This document shows, one piece after another, positions 16,713-25,441 of a stretch of 64,000 nucleotides of DNA. Below the pieces are notes generated by a model that was not told the DNA's origin, searched no databases, and saw only the letters and a program-made list of their open reading frames with translations. Position 1 is the stretch's first letter, and the number at the start of each line of letters is the position of its first letter. The stretch comes from Acuticoccus sp965213555 (GTDB lineage: Bacteria > Pseudomonadota > Alphaproteobacteria > Rhizobiales > Amorphaceae), in NCBI RefSeq assembly GCF_965213555.1, contig NZ_OZ243890.1, positions 806,001 through 870,000 of the forward strand, read 5' to 3'. Both the position numbers and the translations under genes were made by a program.

Positions 16713-16741
16713 CACGAATGCCTCGAGAGAACCTTGCGTCC

Positions 16742-17728
16742 TCAGGGCGAGGCGGCTTCGGGGTCGGCGAGCGCCGCCACCGGACGGACCGTGACCTTGA
16801 TGCGCTTGATGCGCCGAAGGTCCGCCTCGAGCACCTCGAACTCCATCCCAGGGAGCTGCTCGGAGGTGACGATCTCGCCGCGCACCGGGACCCGTCCCGT
16901 CAGCGCGAAGACGACGCCGCCCAGCGTGTCGACCTCGTGCATGAAGTCCGCCTGGGGGAAGGCGACGCCGCTCTCCTCCTCGAAGTCGTCCACCGCGACA
17001 CGCGCGTCGGCAAGCCAGCTGCCATCCTCGCCACGGATCATGGTCGGCTCGTCCGGCCAGTCGTACTCGTCCTCGATGTCGCCGACGACGGTCTCGATGA
17101 GGTCCTCGAGCGAGACGAGGCCATCGGTGCCGCCGTACTCGTCCACCACGAGGGCGAGCTGGATGCGGTTGGCCTGCATGCGCACCATGAGGTCCATCGC
17201 CGGCATGGACGGCGGGACGAACAGGATCGGGCGCACGATGGTCATCTCGGCGAGGGGCCGCGACAGGTCCACAGAGCCGAGGCGGATGCCATCCCCATCC
17301 ATGGCCTCTTGGGCGAGGCGGATCATGACGTCCTTGGCGTGCACGAAGCCCACCGGGTCGTCGAGCGTCTCGCGGTAGACCGGCAGGCGCGAGTGGCCCG
17401 CCTCGCGGAACGTCTTGATGAGGTCGCCGAGCGTGATGGTCTCGGCCACCGCGTCGATGTCGGCGCGAGGCACCATCACGTCGAGGATGCGCACGTCGCG
17501 CAGCGCGAGGATGTTCTGCAGCAGCCGCCGCTCCTCGGGGTTGAACATCGCCTCGGGGCCAGCGGCGTCGTCGACGAGCGCCTGGGCAAGGTTCTCGCGC
17601 AGGCTCTCGGTGGGCCGGAGCCCGAACACGGAGAGGATGCGGTCGTACCAGCGCTCCTCGACCGGGGGTGTGGGGGCGGCGACCGGACCGTTCGATCCGG
17701 CCGCATGGGGACTGTCTGCGTCGGCCAT
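16742..17728 (-). CDS. CBS-domain protein of the CorC/TlyC (hemolysin) family
   Basis: A soluble CorC/TlyC protein of 328 residues, associated with Mg2+/Co2+ homeostasis. There is no DUF21 membrane domain, so it is the short CorC form. Order: a disordered N-terminus, a FNPEERRLLQNIL segment, two CBS motifs (about 85-220: VMVPRADIDAV, HSRLPVYRETLDDPVGFVH and VVDEYGGTDGLVSLEDLIE), and a C-terminal transporter-associated domain (about 235-310: VAVDDFEEE, DTLGGVVFALTG, GEIV). It sits 27 bases after ybeY and 29 before lnt, the classical ybeY-corC-lnt order also seen in E. coli. Confidence 0.93.
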   Translation of the reverse strand: MADADSPHAAGSNGPVAAPTPPVEERWYDRILSVFGLRPTESLRENLAQALVDDAAGPEAMFNPEERRLLQNILALRDVRILDVMVPRADIDAVAETITLGDLIKTFREAGHSRLPVYRETLDDPVGFVHAKDVMIRLAQEAMDGDGIRLGSVDLSRPLAEMTIVRPILFVPPSMPAMDLMVRMQANRIQLALVVDEYGGTDGLVSLEDLIETVVGDIEDEYDWPDEPTMIRGEDGSWLADARVAVDDFEEESGVAFPQADFMHEVDTLGGVVFALTGRVPVRGEIVTSEQLPGMEFEVLEADLRRIKRIKVTVRPVAALADPEAASP

Positions 17729-17755
17729 GGTCTCTTGGCGCCGCTTTGCGCCGGT

Positions 17756-18265
17756 TCAACTCCCCAGGTACGGATCGGCGATGCCGAGCCCGGACAACAG
17801 ATCAACCTCAACGCGCTCCATCGCCTCGCGATCCGCCTCGTCCACGTGGTCGAAGCCGAGGAGGTGAAGGAGCCCGTGCAGCGTCAGATGGGTGACGTGG
17901 TCCGTCAAGGGAATGCCCCTTTCGCCCGCCTCTCGCTCCGCGGTGTCGTAGGAGAGCGCGATGCCGCCGAGGAAGGCCGTGCCGTCAGCGCAGCACGCCT
18001 CGCCCGACGGGAAGGCAAGGACGTTCGTCGGCCCGTCCCTGCCGCGCCACCGTCCGTTGAGCTCGGCGAGCGCCGGGTCGTCGGCGAGCAGGATGTCGAG
18101 GGTGCCGGCCGTGCCCGATGCGACGTCGGAGCGCGCGACGGCGCTGAGGACAACGTCCGCGATCGAGGCCGGCGCGAGGCTCGTCCAGCGCGGATCGACG
18201 ATGCGCACGCTGGCCTCGATGGAGGGCGGGCCGGCCGTTACGTCCTCATCGACGACCTCGCTCAC
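17756..18265 (-). CDS. ybeY: Endoribonuclease YbeY
   Basis: YbeY is a zinc endoribonuclease needed for 16S rRNA 3' maturation and ribosome quality control. The 169-residue protein has the metal motif HGLLHLLGFDHVD near residues 130-142, with its three His. It also has TNVLAFPSGE and FLGGIALSYDTA, two further family signatures. GTG at 18265 overlaps the phoH stop (GTGA), so the genes are translationally coupled. Order phoH-ybeY-corC-lnt is conserved in proteobacteria. Confidence 0.95.
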   Translation of the reverse strand: MSEVVDEDVTAGPPSIEASVRIVDPRWTSLAPASIADVVLSAVARSDVASGTAGTLDILLADDPALAELNGRWRGRDGPTNVLAFPSGEACCADGTAFLGGIALSYDTAEREAGERGIPLTDHVTHLTLHGLLHLLGFDHVDEADREAMERVEVDLLSGLGIADPYLGS

Positions 18266-19251
18266 CGCGACCCGTCCCGTTGGGCGGTGTCGCGCTCGTA
18301 TGCGGCGACGATGCGCGCCACGAGCTCGTGCCGCACCACGTCCTCGCCGCGGAAGCGCACGTGCGCGATGCCGCCGACGCCGGCGAGGATGCGCGAGGCC
18401 TCGTCGAGGCCGGACGGAACGCCCGGTGGCAGGTCCACCTGGGAGGGATCGCCGGTGATGATCATGCGCGAGCCCTCGCCGAGGCGGGTCAGGAACATCT
18501 TCATCTGCATGGCGGTCGTGTTCTGCGCCTCGTCGAGGATCGCCACGGCGTGGGTCAGCGTGCGTCCGCGCATGAAGGCGAGCGGCGCGATCTCGATCAC
18601 GCCCTGCTGCAGCGCCCGGCTCACCTTGTCGCCCGGCATCATCTCGTAGAGCGCATCGTACAGCGGGCGCAGGTAGGGGTCGACCTTCTCCTCGAGCGTC
18701 CCAGGCAGGAAGCCGAGCCGCTCGCCCGCCTCGACCGCCGGACGCGACAGGATGATGCGCTCCACGAGCCCGCGCTCCAGGCACTGCGCGGCGTAGGCGA
18801 CGGCGAGGAAGGTCTTGCCGGTGCCAGCCGGGCCGACGCCGAACACCATCTCGTTCTCCTCCATGGCGCGGATGTAGTTGTTCTGGGTCGGCGATCGCGC
18901 CTCGACGGTCTTCCTTCGCGTGGCGATGGAGGCGACGGACCGTGGCCCGTCGATGGAGGGCAGCGAGAGCTGGCGGTCCTTGGCCCGGGCCATGCGCACC
19001 GCGCCGTCGACGTCCGCGACGCGGATGTCGTGACCCTTCTTCAGCCGTTGGTAAAGGTGCTGCAGCGCGATCTTCGCCTGGGCGCAGCCCTCCCCCGAGC
19101 CCTGGATTGAGACCTCGTTGCCGCGCGCGGACGCCGTGACGTCAAGCCGCGACTCAAGGATGGCGAGATGCTGGTCGAACTGGCCGAACAGGTCGCTGGC
19201 AAGCCGGTTGTCGTCGAAGGCGAGGGTCACGGTCTCGACCTCGGACGGCAT
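18262..19251 (-). CDS. PhoH-family ATPase (PhoH-like/YbeZ)
   Basis: A P-loop ATPase of the PhoH/YbeZ type, thought to act with YbeY in RNA metabolism. The 329-residue protein has an N-terminal KH-like part (about 1-90), then the PhoH domain: GPAGTGKTFLAVAYA (Walker A, about 145-159), LSRPAVEAGERLGFLPG, VAILDEAQN (Walker B) and ITGDPSQVDLP. ATG at 19251 lies just after the miaB stop; a TTG two codons upstream in the same frame overlaps that stop and is an alternative. It is sandwiched between miaB and ybeY, as in many proteobacteria. Confidence 0.94.
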   Translation of the reverse strand: MPSEVETVTLAFDDNRLASDLFGQFDQHLAILESRLDVTASARGNEVSIQGSGEGCAQAKIALQHLYQRLKKGHDIRVADVDGAVRMARAKDRQLSLPSIDGPRSVASIATRRKTVEARSPTQNNYIRAMEENEMVFGVGPAGTGKTFLAVAYAAQCLERGLVERIILSRPAVEAGERLGFLPGTLEEKVDPYLRPLYDALYEMMPGDKVSRALQQGVIEIAPLAFMRGRTLTHAVAILDEAQNTTAMQMKMFLTRLGEGSRMIITGDPSQVDLPPGVPSGLDEASRILAGVGGIAHVRFRGEDVVRHELVARIVAAYERDTAQRDGSR

Positions 19252-19253
19252 CG

Positions 19254-20600
19254 TCAAGCCGCTTCACTCCGCTCCACGATCGCACCGAACAGGCTGTTGC
19301 CCTCGGCGGTGGCGACGTCGACGTCGACGGTCGCGCCGATCGCGCCGACCTCGGCCCGGACGTGAACCGGCTGCAGGTACGGCGAGCGGCCGACGAGCTG
19401 CCCCGCGCGCCGCCCCGGCTTCTCGAGGAGGACGGGCAGGCGGCGGCCGACGCACGCCTCGTTGAACGCGCGCTGCTGCGAGGCGAGCGCCCCTTGGAGG
19501 CGCCGCAGCCGCACCGACGCGACCTCGGGCGGGACCTGGTCCGGACGGCCAGCTGCAGGGGTCCCAGGGCGCGGCGAGTACTTAAAGGAGTAGGCCGCCG
19601 CGTAGCCGACCTCGGCGACGAGGGCCATCGTCGCCTCGAAGTCCTCCTCCGTCTCGCCGGGGAAGCCGACGATGAAGTCGCCCGACAGGGCAAGGTCCGG
19701 CCTGGCACGCCGGATGCGCGCGATCAGCCCCACGTAGTGCGCCGCGGTGTGGCACCGATTCATCGCCTTCAGCACACGATCCGAGCCCGACTGCACCGGC
19801 AGGTGGAGGTAGGGCATCAGCTTGGGCTCGTCGGCGAACGCGGCGACGAGGTCGTCGGACATGTCGTTCGGGTGGCTCGTCGTGAAGCGAATACGCTCCA
19901 GGCCGTCGACCTCAGCGAGGCACCCGACGAGCTCGGCCAGCGAAGCCGTGCCGCCCGTGCCGTCCGACCCGTGGTAGGCGTTGACGTTCTGCCCGAGCAG
20001 CGTGACCTCGCGCACCCCAGCGTCGACGAGCCTGCGGGCCTCCTCGAGGACTTGGGCCACCGGACGCGACACCTCCGCACCGCGCGTGTAAGGCACCACG
20101 CAAAACGCGCAGAACTTGTCGCACCCCTCCTGCACGGTGAGGAACGCGGTGACCCCTCGGGCCGCGATCGCCCGGCGCGAGGGGGCCGGCAGGTGGTCGA
20201 ACTTGTCCTCGTCAAGGTCCGTGTCGACGGGCTTCTCGCCCCGCGCCGCGCCTGCGATGAGGGCGGGCAGCCGGTGGTAGGCTTGGGGGCCGACCACGAA
20301 GTCGACGCGCGGCTGGCGGCGGACGATCTCCTCGCCCTCCGCCTGGGCGACGCAGCCCGCGACCCCGATCATCGTCGGCGCGCCGGACGCGCCCACCGCG
20401 CCCTTCAGGCGGCCGAGCTCGGAGTACACCTTCTCGGCGGCCTTCTCGCGGATGTGGCAGGTGTTGAGCACGATGAGGTCGGCGCCGTCCGCCTCGTCGA
20501 CGATGGCGTAGCCGGCGGCACGAAGCTGGTCGGCCATGCGCGTGGCATCGTAGACGTTCATCTGGCAGCCGTAGCTCTTGATGAAGGCGCGCTTGTCCAT
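19254..20600 (-). CDS. miaB: tRNA 2-methylthio-N6-isopentenyladenosine synthase MiaB
   Basis: A radical-SAM methylthiotransferase that modifies A37 of tRNA. The 448 residues hold an N-terminal UPF0004 domain with the three auxiliary-cluster Cys (SYGCQMN, VLNTCHIRE, GVAGCVAQ), a radical-SAM domain with CDKFCAFC (CxxxCxxC) near residue 155, SRPVAQVLEEA and LPVQSGSDRVLKAMNR, and a C-terminal TRAM domain (about 375-445). ATG at 20600 gives MDKRAFIKSYGCQMN. Eight bases separate it from the plsC stop. Confidence 0.97.
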   Translation of the reverse strand: MDKRAFIKSYGCQMNVYDATRMADQLRAAGYAIVDEADGADLIVLNTCHIREKAAEKVYSELGRLKGAVGASGAPTMIGVAGCVAQAEGEEIVRRQPRVDFVVGPQAYHRLPALIAGAARGEKPVDTDLDEDKFDHLPAPSRRAIAARGVTAFLTVQEGCDKFCAFCVVPYTRGAEVSRPVAQVLEEARRLVDAGVREVTLLGQNVNAYHGSDGTGGTASLAELVGCLAEVDGLERIRFTTSHPNDMSDDLVAAFADEPKLMPYLHLPVQSGSDRVLKAMNRCHTAAHYVGLIARIRRARPDLALSGDFIVGFPGETEEDFEATMALVAEVGYAAAYSFKYSPRPGTPAAGRPDQVPPEVASVRLRRLQGALASQQRAFNEACVGRRLPVLLEKPGRRAGQLVGRSPYLQPVHVRAEVGAIGATVDVDVATAEGNSLFGAIVERSEAA

Positions 20601-20607
20601 GACCCTC

Positions 20608-21438
20608 CTACGCGGGCTCGTGCGCCGCGGCCGGGTCGCGCGCGCCCCGCGTCAGCCGTCCGGCGGTCGCCTCGCCCACCATGCGGCGCACCGCCGCCTC
20701 CGCCGCCCCCGCGACGCGCTTGCGGTCCGCGCCGTCCGCCAACGCCAGCGGCTCGCCGAAGGCGACGTCCACGTCGATCACCCCGTGCCTCAGCACCCAC
20801 CACAGGTGGGGCGCCATGTCCATGTCGCCGTACCATGCAAGGCGCGGTTTGTGGAACCGGCCGATGGGCAGGCCGTCGAGCTGGGTGTAGTTGATGGCGA
20901 GGGGCTGGATCGTGGCGTCGCCGCCGGCGGCCGCCACCGCACGCGCTCCGGCTCCGACAAGGGCGGTGCGGAACGGCAGGACGTGGGTGCCGTTCGAGCT
21001 CGTCCCCTCCGCGAACAGGACGAGGACGTCCCCCTCGGCGAGGCGAGCGGCGATCCGCGACGCGACGTCGCCGGTCCTCGCGCGCCGGTCGCGCTCCACG
21101 AACACCGAACGCTGAAGCTTGGCGAACACGCCGAACACCGGCCACGTCGCCACCTCGGACTTCGCGATGAACGACAGCGGGACGATGGAGCCGAGCACGG
21201 TGATGTCGAGCCAGGAGACGTGGTTGGCCGTGACGAGCAGCGGCCGCGCCGCGCTCAGCGTCCCATGCCGATGGACCCGCACGCCGGTGATGCGCGTCGC
21301 GGCCTTGTGCCACCATAGCGGCAGCACGCGCGCCGCCGCTCGCCAGCGCACGCCGAGGGCGAGGAGCTGGCACGGGATGAGGACGAGCGAGACGGCGCCG
21401 AGGGCCGCGATGGCGATGACGGCGCGCAGTGTCGACAT
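20608..21438 (-). CDS. plsC: 1-acyl-sn-glycerol-3-phosphate acyltransferase (PlsC)
   Basis: Transfers an acyl group to lysophosphatidic acid in phospholipid synthesis. The 276-residue membrane-associated protein starts with a hydrophobic helix (AVIAIAALGAVSLVLIPCQ). It has the acyltransferase motif NHVSWLD (H-x4-D, about residues 74-80), then FIAKSEVATWPVFG, FVERDRR, and FAEGTSSNG (the E-G-T block). The C-terminal tail is Ala/Arg-rich. ATG at 21438 overlaps the rimI stop (TGATG). It is part of the tsaB-rimI-plsC-miaB run. Confidence 0.93.
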   Translation of the reverse strand: MSTLRAVIAIAALGAVSLVLIPCQLLALGVRWRAAARVLPLWWHKAATRITGVRVHRHGTLSAARPLLVTANHVSWLDITVLGSIVPLSFIAKSEVATWPVFGVFAKLQRSVFVERDRRARTGDVASRIAARLAEGDVLVLFAEGTSSNGTHVLPFRTALVGAGARAVAAAGGDATIQPLAINYTQLDGLPIGRFHKPRLAWYGDMDMAPHLWWVLRHGVIDVDVAFGEPLALADGADRKRVAGAAEAAVRRMVGEATAGRLTRGARDPAAAHEPA

Positions 21439-22013
21439 CAGCGCCGGGCCTTCGCGCTCGGGGCGGTGCTGAGGAGCGGCTGGTCGAAGGCGAGCTGCAT
21501 GGTGAGCGCCTTCTGCCGTTTGCCATTGCTCGCAGCGTAGTAGTCCGGCCGCTCGCCGACGGCGACGAAGCCGGCGCTGCGGTAGAGCGCGAGGGCGCCC
21601 GCGTTGTTGGGGTCGACCTCGAGGAACACCCGGCGGACGCGCTCGGCGTAGAGGTGGCGCAGCGCCGCGTCGAGGAGCTTGCGCCCGACCCCGCCGCGGC
21701 GCTGGCGCGGCAGCACCGCCATCGTCAGCACCTCCGCCTCGTCGGCCGCACGGCGCACGGTGATGAAGCCGATGGGCCGGCGGCTCGCGGTGCCGGCGGC
21801 TCGCCGCGCGACGAACGTCGCGACCCCAGGCGCCTCGCCGAGCGCGGCCATCTCGTCGGCGGACCAGGGCACGACGAACGAGGACGCGTGGATCTCCTCC
21901 AGCGTGTCGAAGTCGCTCGGGCGGACCGCATCGACGATCCGCGGCGCGCTGAACAGGCCGATCACGTGACAGTGCCGTCCGTCCCCATGGACGAAGTTGG
22001 CCACAACACTCAC
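21438..22013 (-). CDS. rimI: Ribosomal-protein-alanine N-acetyltransferase RimI-like (GNAT)
   Basis: A GNAT acetyltransferase, by neighbourhood RimI, which acetylates the N-terminus of ribosomal protein S18. The 191-residue protein has LTMAVLPRQRRGGVGRKLL (acetyl-CoA loop with R-x-x-G-x-G) and FLEVDPNNAGALALYRSAGF, the RimI-like end. It is about 25 residues longer at the N-terminus than typical; GTG at 22013, overlapping the tsaB stop (GTGA), was kept as start, but translation could begin further in. The tsaB-rimI pairing is widespread. Confidence 0.88.
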   Translation of the reverse strand: MSVVANFVHGDGRHCHVIGLFSAPRIVDAVRPSDFDTLEEIHASSFVVPWSADEMAALGEAPGVATFVARRAAGTASRRPIGFITVRRAADEAEVLTMAVLPRQRRGGVGRKLLDAALRHLYAERVRRVFLEVDPNNAGALALYRSAGFVAVGERPDYYAASNGKRQKALTMQLAFDQPLLSTAPSAKARR

Positions 22014-22642
22014 GCGCGCACCAGGGCCTTCTGCTGCGGCAGTCTCGCGTCGACGGGGGCGAGGTAGACGGGCACCGGCGCCCTCCCGTGGGACGGCCCC
22101 GACGCCAGCTCTGCGAGCACACCGGCGTCGAGGTCCTCGACCACCTCGCCGGCTCCGAGCGCCGCGACGGCGCTGGCCGGACCGACGATTGCGGCGCCCG
22201 CCTCACGTGCCCGCTCGAGCGCCTCTGCGGCCGGCAGGCGCGCCATCAGCGGCTCTCGGCCCTCACCCTGATCGAGGCGCGCGAAGACGGCTCCGTGCCG
22301 CGCGTCGATCGCCGCGAGCACGGGCGGATCCGCCGCGGCGGCGAGAACCTCGAGCGTCGTCACGCCGACCGCGGGGACGCCCAGCGCGAACGCCACCCCC
22401 TTGGCGAAGGCCACTCCGACGCGCACCCCGGTGAACGAGCCGGGCCCCGTGCTGACCGCGACGCGCGACACGTCGGCGTAGGCCGCGCCGGCGTGCGCGA
22501 GCGCGGCCGCCGCGTGCTCGACGATCGCCTCGGCGTCCCCACGCGCGGGCGTCGCACGGCGCGCAAGCACCGTGCCGTCGTCCCGCACCACGGCGGCCTG
22601 ACAGGTGCCCAGCGCGGTATCGACGACGAGGACGAGGCTCAC
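22010..22642 (-). CDS. tsaB: tRNA threonylcarbamoyladenosine biosynthesis protein TsaB
   Basis: TsaB is the partner of TsaD for t6A37 formation in tRNA. The 210-residue protein opens LVLVVDTALGTCQAAVV (ASKHA fold) and has the conserved STGPGSFTGVRVGVAFAKG near 64-82, and AAIDARHGAVFA. GTG at 22642 overlaps the nfu stop in a GTGA arrangement. The downstream rimI is overlapped in the same way, so nfu, tsaB and rimI are probably translated in series. Confidence 0.94.
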   Translation of the reverse strand: MSLVLVVDTALGTCQAAVVRDDGTVLARRATPARGDAEAIVEHAAAALAHAGAAYADVSRVAVSTGPGSFTGVRVGVAFAKGVAFALGVPAVGVTTLEVLAAAADPPVLAAIDARHGAVFARLDQGEGREPLMARLPAAEALERAREAGAAIVGPASAVAALGAGEVVEDLDAGVLAELASGPSHGRAPVPVYLAPVDARLPQQKALVRA

Positions 22643-23202
22643 GCGACGGGCCGGACCTCTCGCACCTCGGGCACGAAGTGCCGCAACAGGTTCTGGATGC
22701 CCATCTGCAGGGTCATCGTCGAGGACGGGCAGCCCGCGCAGGCGCCGCGCATCGACAGGTGAACCACGCCGTCGCGGTAGGAGCGGAACACGATGTCGCC
22801 GCCGTCGTTCGCGACGGCCGGCCGCACGCGCTCGTCGAGGATCTCCTTGATCATCGCCACGGTCGCGGCGTCCTCCTCGAGGAACTCCTCGCCCTCCGGC
22901 TCGGCCGCCTCGACGGCGCCGTCGATCACGACGGGGTCACCCGACAGGTAGTGCTCCATGATCGCACCGAGCACCGCTGGCTTCAGGTGCGGCCACGGCG
23001 TCGCGTCCTTGGAGACCGATATGAAGTCGGCACCAAGGAAGACCCCCGTCACGCCGTCCACGGCGAACAGGCGCTGGGCGAGCGGCGAGCCGGATGCCGT
23101 CCCGCCGTCTCGGTAGTCCGCCACGCCGTCCTCCATCACGGTCCTGCCGGGCAGGAACTTCAGCGTCTCGGGGTTGGGCGTCGGTTCGGTCTGGATGAAC
23201 AT
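22639..23202 (-). CDS. Nfu-type iron-sulfur scaffold/carrier protein (NifU C-terminal family)
   Basis: A 187-residue Fe-S cluster carrier. The Nfu N-terminal domain opens MFIQTEPTPNPETLKFLPG, the usual alphaproteobacterial sequence. The C-terminal NifU domain has RPAVANDGGDIVFR and the cluster-binding GACAGCPSS (CxxC) near residue 150. ATG at 23202 has GGGGAG upstream. It heads the long minus-strand block and is expected to deliver clusters to proteins such as MiaB, encoded three genes downstream. Confidence 0.94.
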   Translation of the reverse strand: MFIQTEPTPNPETLKFLPGRTVMEDGVADYRDGGTASGSPLAQRLFAVDGVTGVFLGADFISVSKDATPWPHLKPAVLGAIMEHYLSGDPVVIDGAVEAAEPEGEEFLEEDAATVAMIKEILDERVRPAVANDGGDIVFRSYRDGVVHLSMRGACAGCPSSTMTLQMGIQNLLRHFVPEVREVRPVA

Positions 23203-23377
23203 TGTCGTCTCCCCAGGCGGTTCAAGGCCGCCGCGAAGTGGTCCGTGGGACATAAGCGCGTCGGGCGGGTCGGGCAACGCCGCTTGGCGCGCGACGCGAC
23301 GGCTCCAACTGAGGCGCGTGGCGCCGCAGACCGCGCCGGATCGCCGACAAGCAGGTCGGCCAACAAGGAGGTCAACG

Positions 23378-23746
23378 ATGGACAACCCCGCTCCCGGCTT
23401 CGCCGAGCGCCCCGACCACAAGATCATGCTCGACACCGGACCCGACCCCGTCACCGTCATGCTGGACGGCGAGATCGTCGCCATGACGACCATGGCGGTC
23501 ATGCTGCGCGAGGACGGCCATCCGGCCCGCCCCTACGTGCCGCACGCCGACGTGACGGCGACGCTGACGCCGACCGACAAGACCACGCACTGCCCGTTCA
23601 AGGGCGATACCGTGTACTACGACGTCACCGCAGGCGGCACGACGCGCCCCGCCTCGGCGTGGAGCTACGAGGCGCCGTACGACGAGATGACCGCGATCGC
23701 CGGCCACGTGGCGTTCGACGAGGGGTTCGAGGTCAAGGTCGGCTGA
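23378..23746 (+). CDS. DUF427 domain protein
   Basis: A 122-residue DUF427 protein, a beta-rich single-domain family of unknown role. Typical elements are the VTVMLDGEIVAMTT start, RPYVPHADV, CPFKGDTVYYDVTAGG (the family's C-P-F/Y-K-G motif) and APYDEM. ATG at 23378 has a strong AAGGAGG ribosome-binding site. It is divergent from nfu and convergent with the next gene, so it is a single-gene unit. The conserved Cys-Pro-Phe-Lys region may be an active site; this is inference. Confidence 0.92.
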   Translation: MDNPAPGFAERPDHKIMLDTGPDPVTVMLDGEIVAMTTMAVMLREDGHPARPYVPHADVTATLTPTDKTTHCPFKGDTVYYDVTAGGTTRPASAWSYEAPYDEMTAIAGHVAFDEGFEVKVG

Positions 23747-23764
23747 CCCCGTTGCACGTCGTCG

Positions 23765-24859
23765 TCAGTGCAAGCGGACGTCGACCCACACGAGGTGGTG
23801 GTCCGAGGCGTCGTTGAGCGCGGCGCGGGGGTCGTCGTCGGGCAGCCAGTAGACGCCGGACGCGGTGACGTCGAGCCCTTGGGTGGGCAGCACGTAGTCG
23901 ACGCGCAGCCCGCCGCCAAACGAGGCGGTGGCCGTGCCCTTGGCCCCGCGCGGCGCCACCGCGTTGATGCGGCCGTCGTCCAGGAGCCGCGCGATGGCTC
24001 CCGGACGCGCGTCGCCGCGATGGGGGTCGGCGTTGAGGTCGCCCATCACCACCGCGTGGGCGCCCACCGGCAGGCCGCCCGCCGCCCCCGCGTCGTCCAT
24101 CGCCCACGGGCTCGTGCGCACGTCGAGAAGGTCGGCGAGGAGGCGGATCTCATCGGCGTTGCGCCGCCCATTCCAGTCCCGCGCGTCGTCGAACACGGGC
24201 GGCGTCGGATGCGCGGCGAGGACGTGGATCGTCCCGCCATCGGCCTGGATCGGTGCGATGAGGTGCGTTTTGGACGACAAAGGCATCACCGCCAGCGCCG
24301 CAGGCGCGTAGTACGAGGCGGGGATGCGCGTCCCCGGCACGTCACGCCACAGGAACGTGCGGAAGGTCCGCACCGGACCGAGCGGCAAGCGCGACAGAAG
24401 CGCGAACGCGTACTGGCCGGAATGGCGGCCGAAGCCGCGCGCGTCGTCCGGCCTCTCGAGCCGGCCGTCGCCGTCGACGTCGACGCCGAGCGGCACGCCG
24501 GTGTTCGACGGCGGGAAGACCGTGTGCGGGTAGTCGATGGGCGGCGCGCCCGACTGCGACGTGCCGAGATACTGACCGACAAACACCGCCAGCGTGCGGC
24601 CGTCCCCGTCGCGGTCGATCTCCTGCAGGGCAAGGACGTCGGGGCGAACCCTCTGGACGACCTCGGCCACCGCCCTCGCCTGCGCGTCGCCCCCTCCCTC
24701 GAGGCGGGCGACCACCTCCCCCGGCGCGTCCGCGCTCAGCGCCGCGTTGTAGGAGGCGAAACGGATGGCGCCGCTTGCCTTGGGCAGGTCCTGCGCTGCG
24801 GCCATCCCGACCCCACCCACCGCGATCATCGCTGCCACCATCACCCGGTCGGACCGCAT
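23765..24859 (-). CDS. Secreted endonuclease/exonuclease/phosphatase family protein
   Basis: An EEP-superfamily hydrolase, metal-dependent, of 364 residues. A signal peptide is visible (MRSDRV then VAAMIAVGGVGMAAAQ), so the enzyme is periplasmic or secreted. Family motifs are SYNAAL near the start, DVLALQEIDRDG (metal Glu), HVLAAHPTPP, VVMGDLNADPH (Asp/Asn), RVDYVLPTQG and a final NDASDHHLVWVDV (Asp-His). Substrate could be nucleic acid, a phosphodiester or a sphingomyelin-like lipid; it cannot be decided. It follows the DUF2794 gene by 29 bases in the same direction. Confidence 0.9.
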   Translation of the reverse strand: MRSDRVMVAAMIAVGGVGMAAAQDLPKASGAIRFASYNAALSADAPGEVVARLEGGGDAQARAVAEVVQRVRPDVLALQEIDRDGDGRTLAVFVGQYLGTSQSGAPPIDYPHTVFPPSNTGVPLGVDVDGDGRLERPDDARGFGRHSGQYAFALLSRLPLGPVRTFRTFLWRDVPGTRIPASYYAPAALAVMPLSSKTHLIAPIQADGGTIHVLAAHPTPPVFDDARDWNGRRNADEIRLLADLLDVRTSPWAMDDAGAAGGLPVGAHAVVMGDLNADPHRGDARPGAIARLLDDGRINAVAPRGAKGTATASFGGGLRVDYVLPTQGLDVTASGVYWLPDDDPRAALNDASDHHLVWVDVRLH

Positions 24860-24888
24860 CGCCGCCCCCGGCAGACGCCGTCGGCCGC

Positions 24889-25314
24889 TCACTCGCCGAC
24901 GACGGACAGGTGCCGCTTGCGCTCGAAGACCTTGAGGACCGCGTCGAGGTCGTGGCCGCGCTTCAGGACGACGCCCTGGGCCGACACCACCGCGTACGCC
25001 CCTTGCCGCCGGGCGAGCTTGGGCGTCTTGGTGACGCGGTACATCGGCACCTCGCCCATGCGGCGGAAGATCGAGAATACCGCCTGCTCCCGTTCGAAGT
25101 CGAGGGCGTAGTCGCGCCACTCGCCGGCGGCGACCATGCGACCGTAGACCTTCAGGATCTGAGCCAGCTCGGTGCGGTGGAAGGCCACCATTGCCGGCGT
25201 CGGACGGCCCGGTACCGGGCCCAACAGTTGGTTCGTAGCCGGAGCAGCGTGAGCCCCGGCCGCCGCTGCGCGCGGCCGCAGCGGCACCACGCGACTATCC
25301 TCGCCCTCCGACAT
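24889..25314 (-). CDS. DUF2794 family protein
   Basis: A 141-residue protein of the alphaproteobacterial DUF2794 family, function unknown. The core from about residue 50 has VAFHRTELAQILKVYGRMVAAGEWRDYALDF (given here in part: FHRTELAQILKVYGRMV), then ERAVFSIFRR-like and EVPMYRVTKTPKL segments, typical of the family. The first 45 residues are Ala/Pro-rich and probably disordered. ATG at 25314 has GAGG upstream; an earlier in-frame start exists at 25368. It is divergent from htpG with a 127-base gap. Confidence 0.85.
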   Translation of the reverse strand: MSEGEDSRVVPLRPRAAAAGAHAAPATNQLLGPVPGRPTPAMVAFHRTELAQILKVYGRMVAAGEWRDYALDFEREQAVFSIFRRMGEVPMYRVTKTPKLARRQGAYAVVSAQGVVLKRGHDLDAVLKVFERKRHLSVVGE

Positions 25315-25441
25315 GGCACCCTCGTTCGTTAGCCGCGCAAGCCTGACCCGATCAGCCCGCGCTTTCAATCCTCAACGCCTTGATCGACGCAAGGCCCGGT
25401 CGCATCTGTCGCACATCCGCCAAACCTCAAGCGCTTGAGCG

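Noticed and set aside
15126..17759. 877-residue open frame over lnt and tlyC
   Set aside because: Only the downstream 528 residues (from 16712) are Lnt; the upstream part is a shadow of the CorC/TlyC gene.
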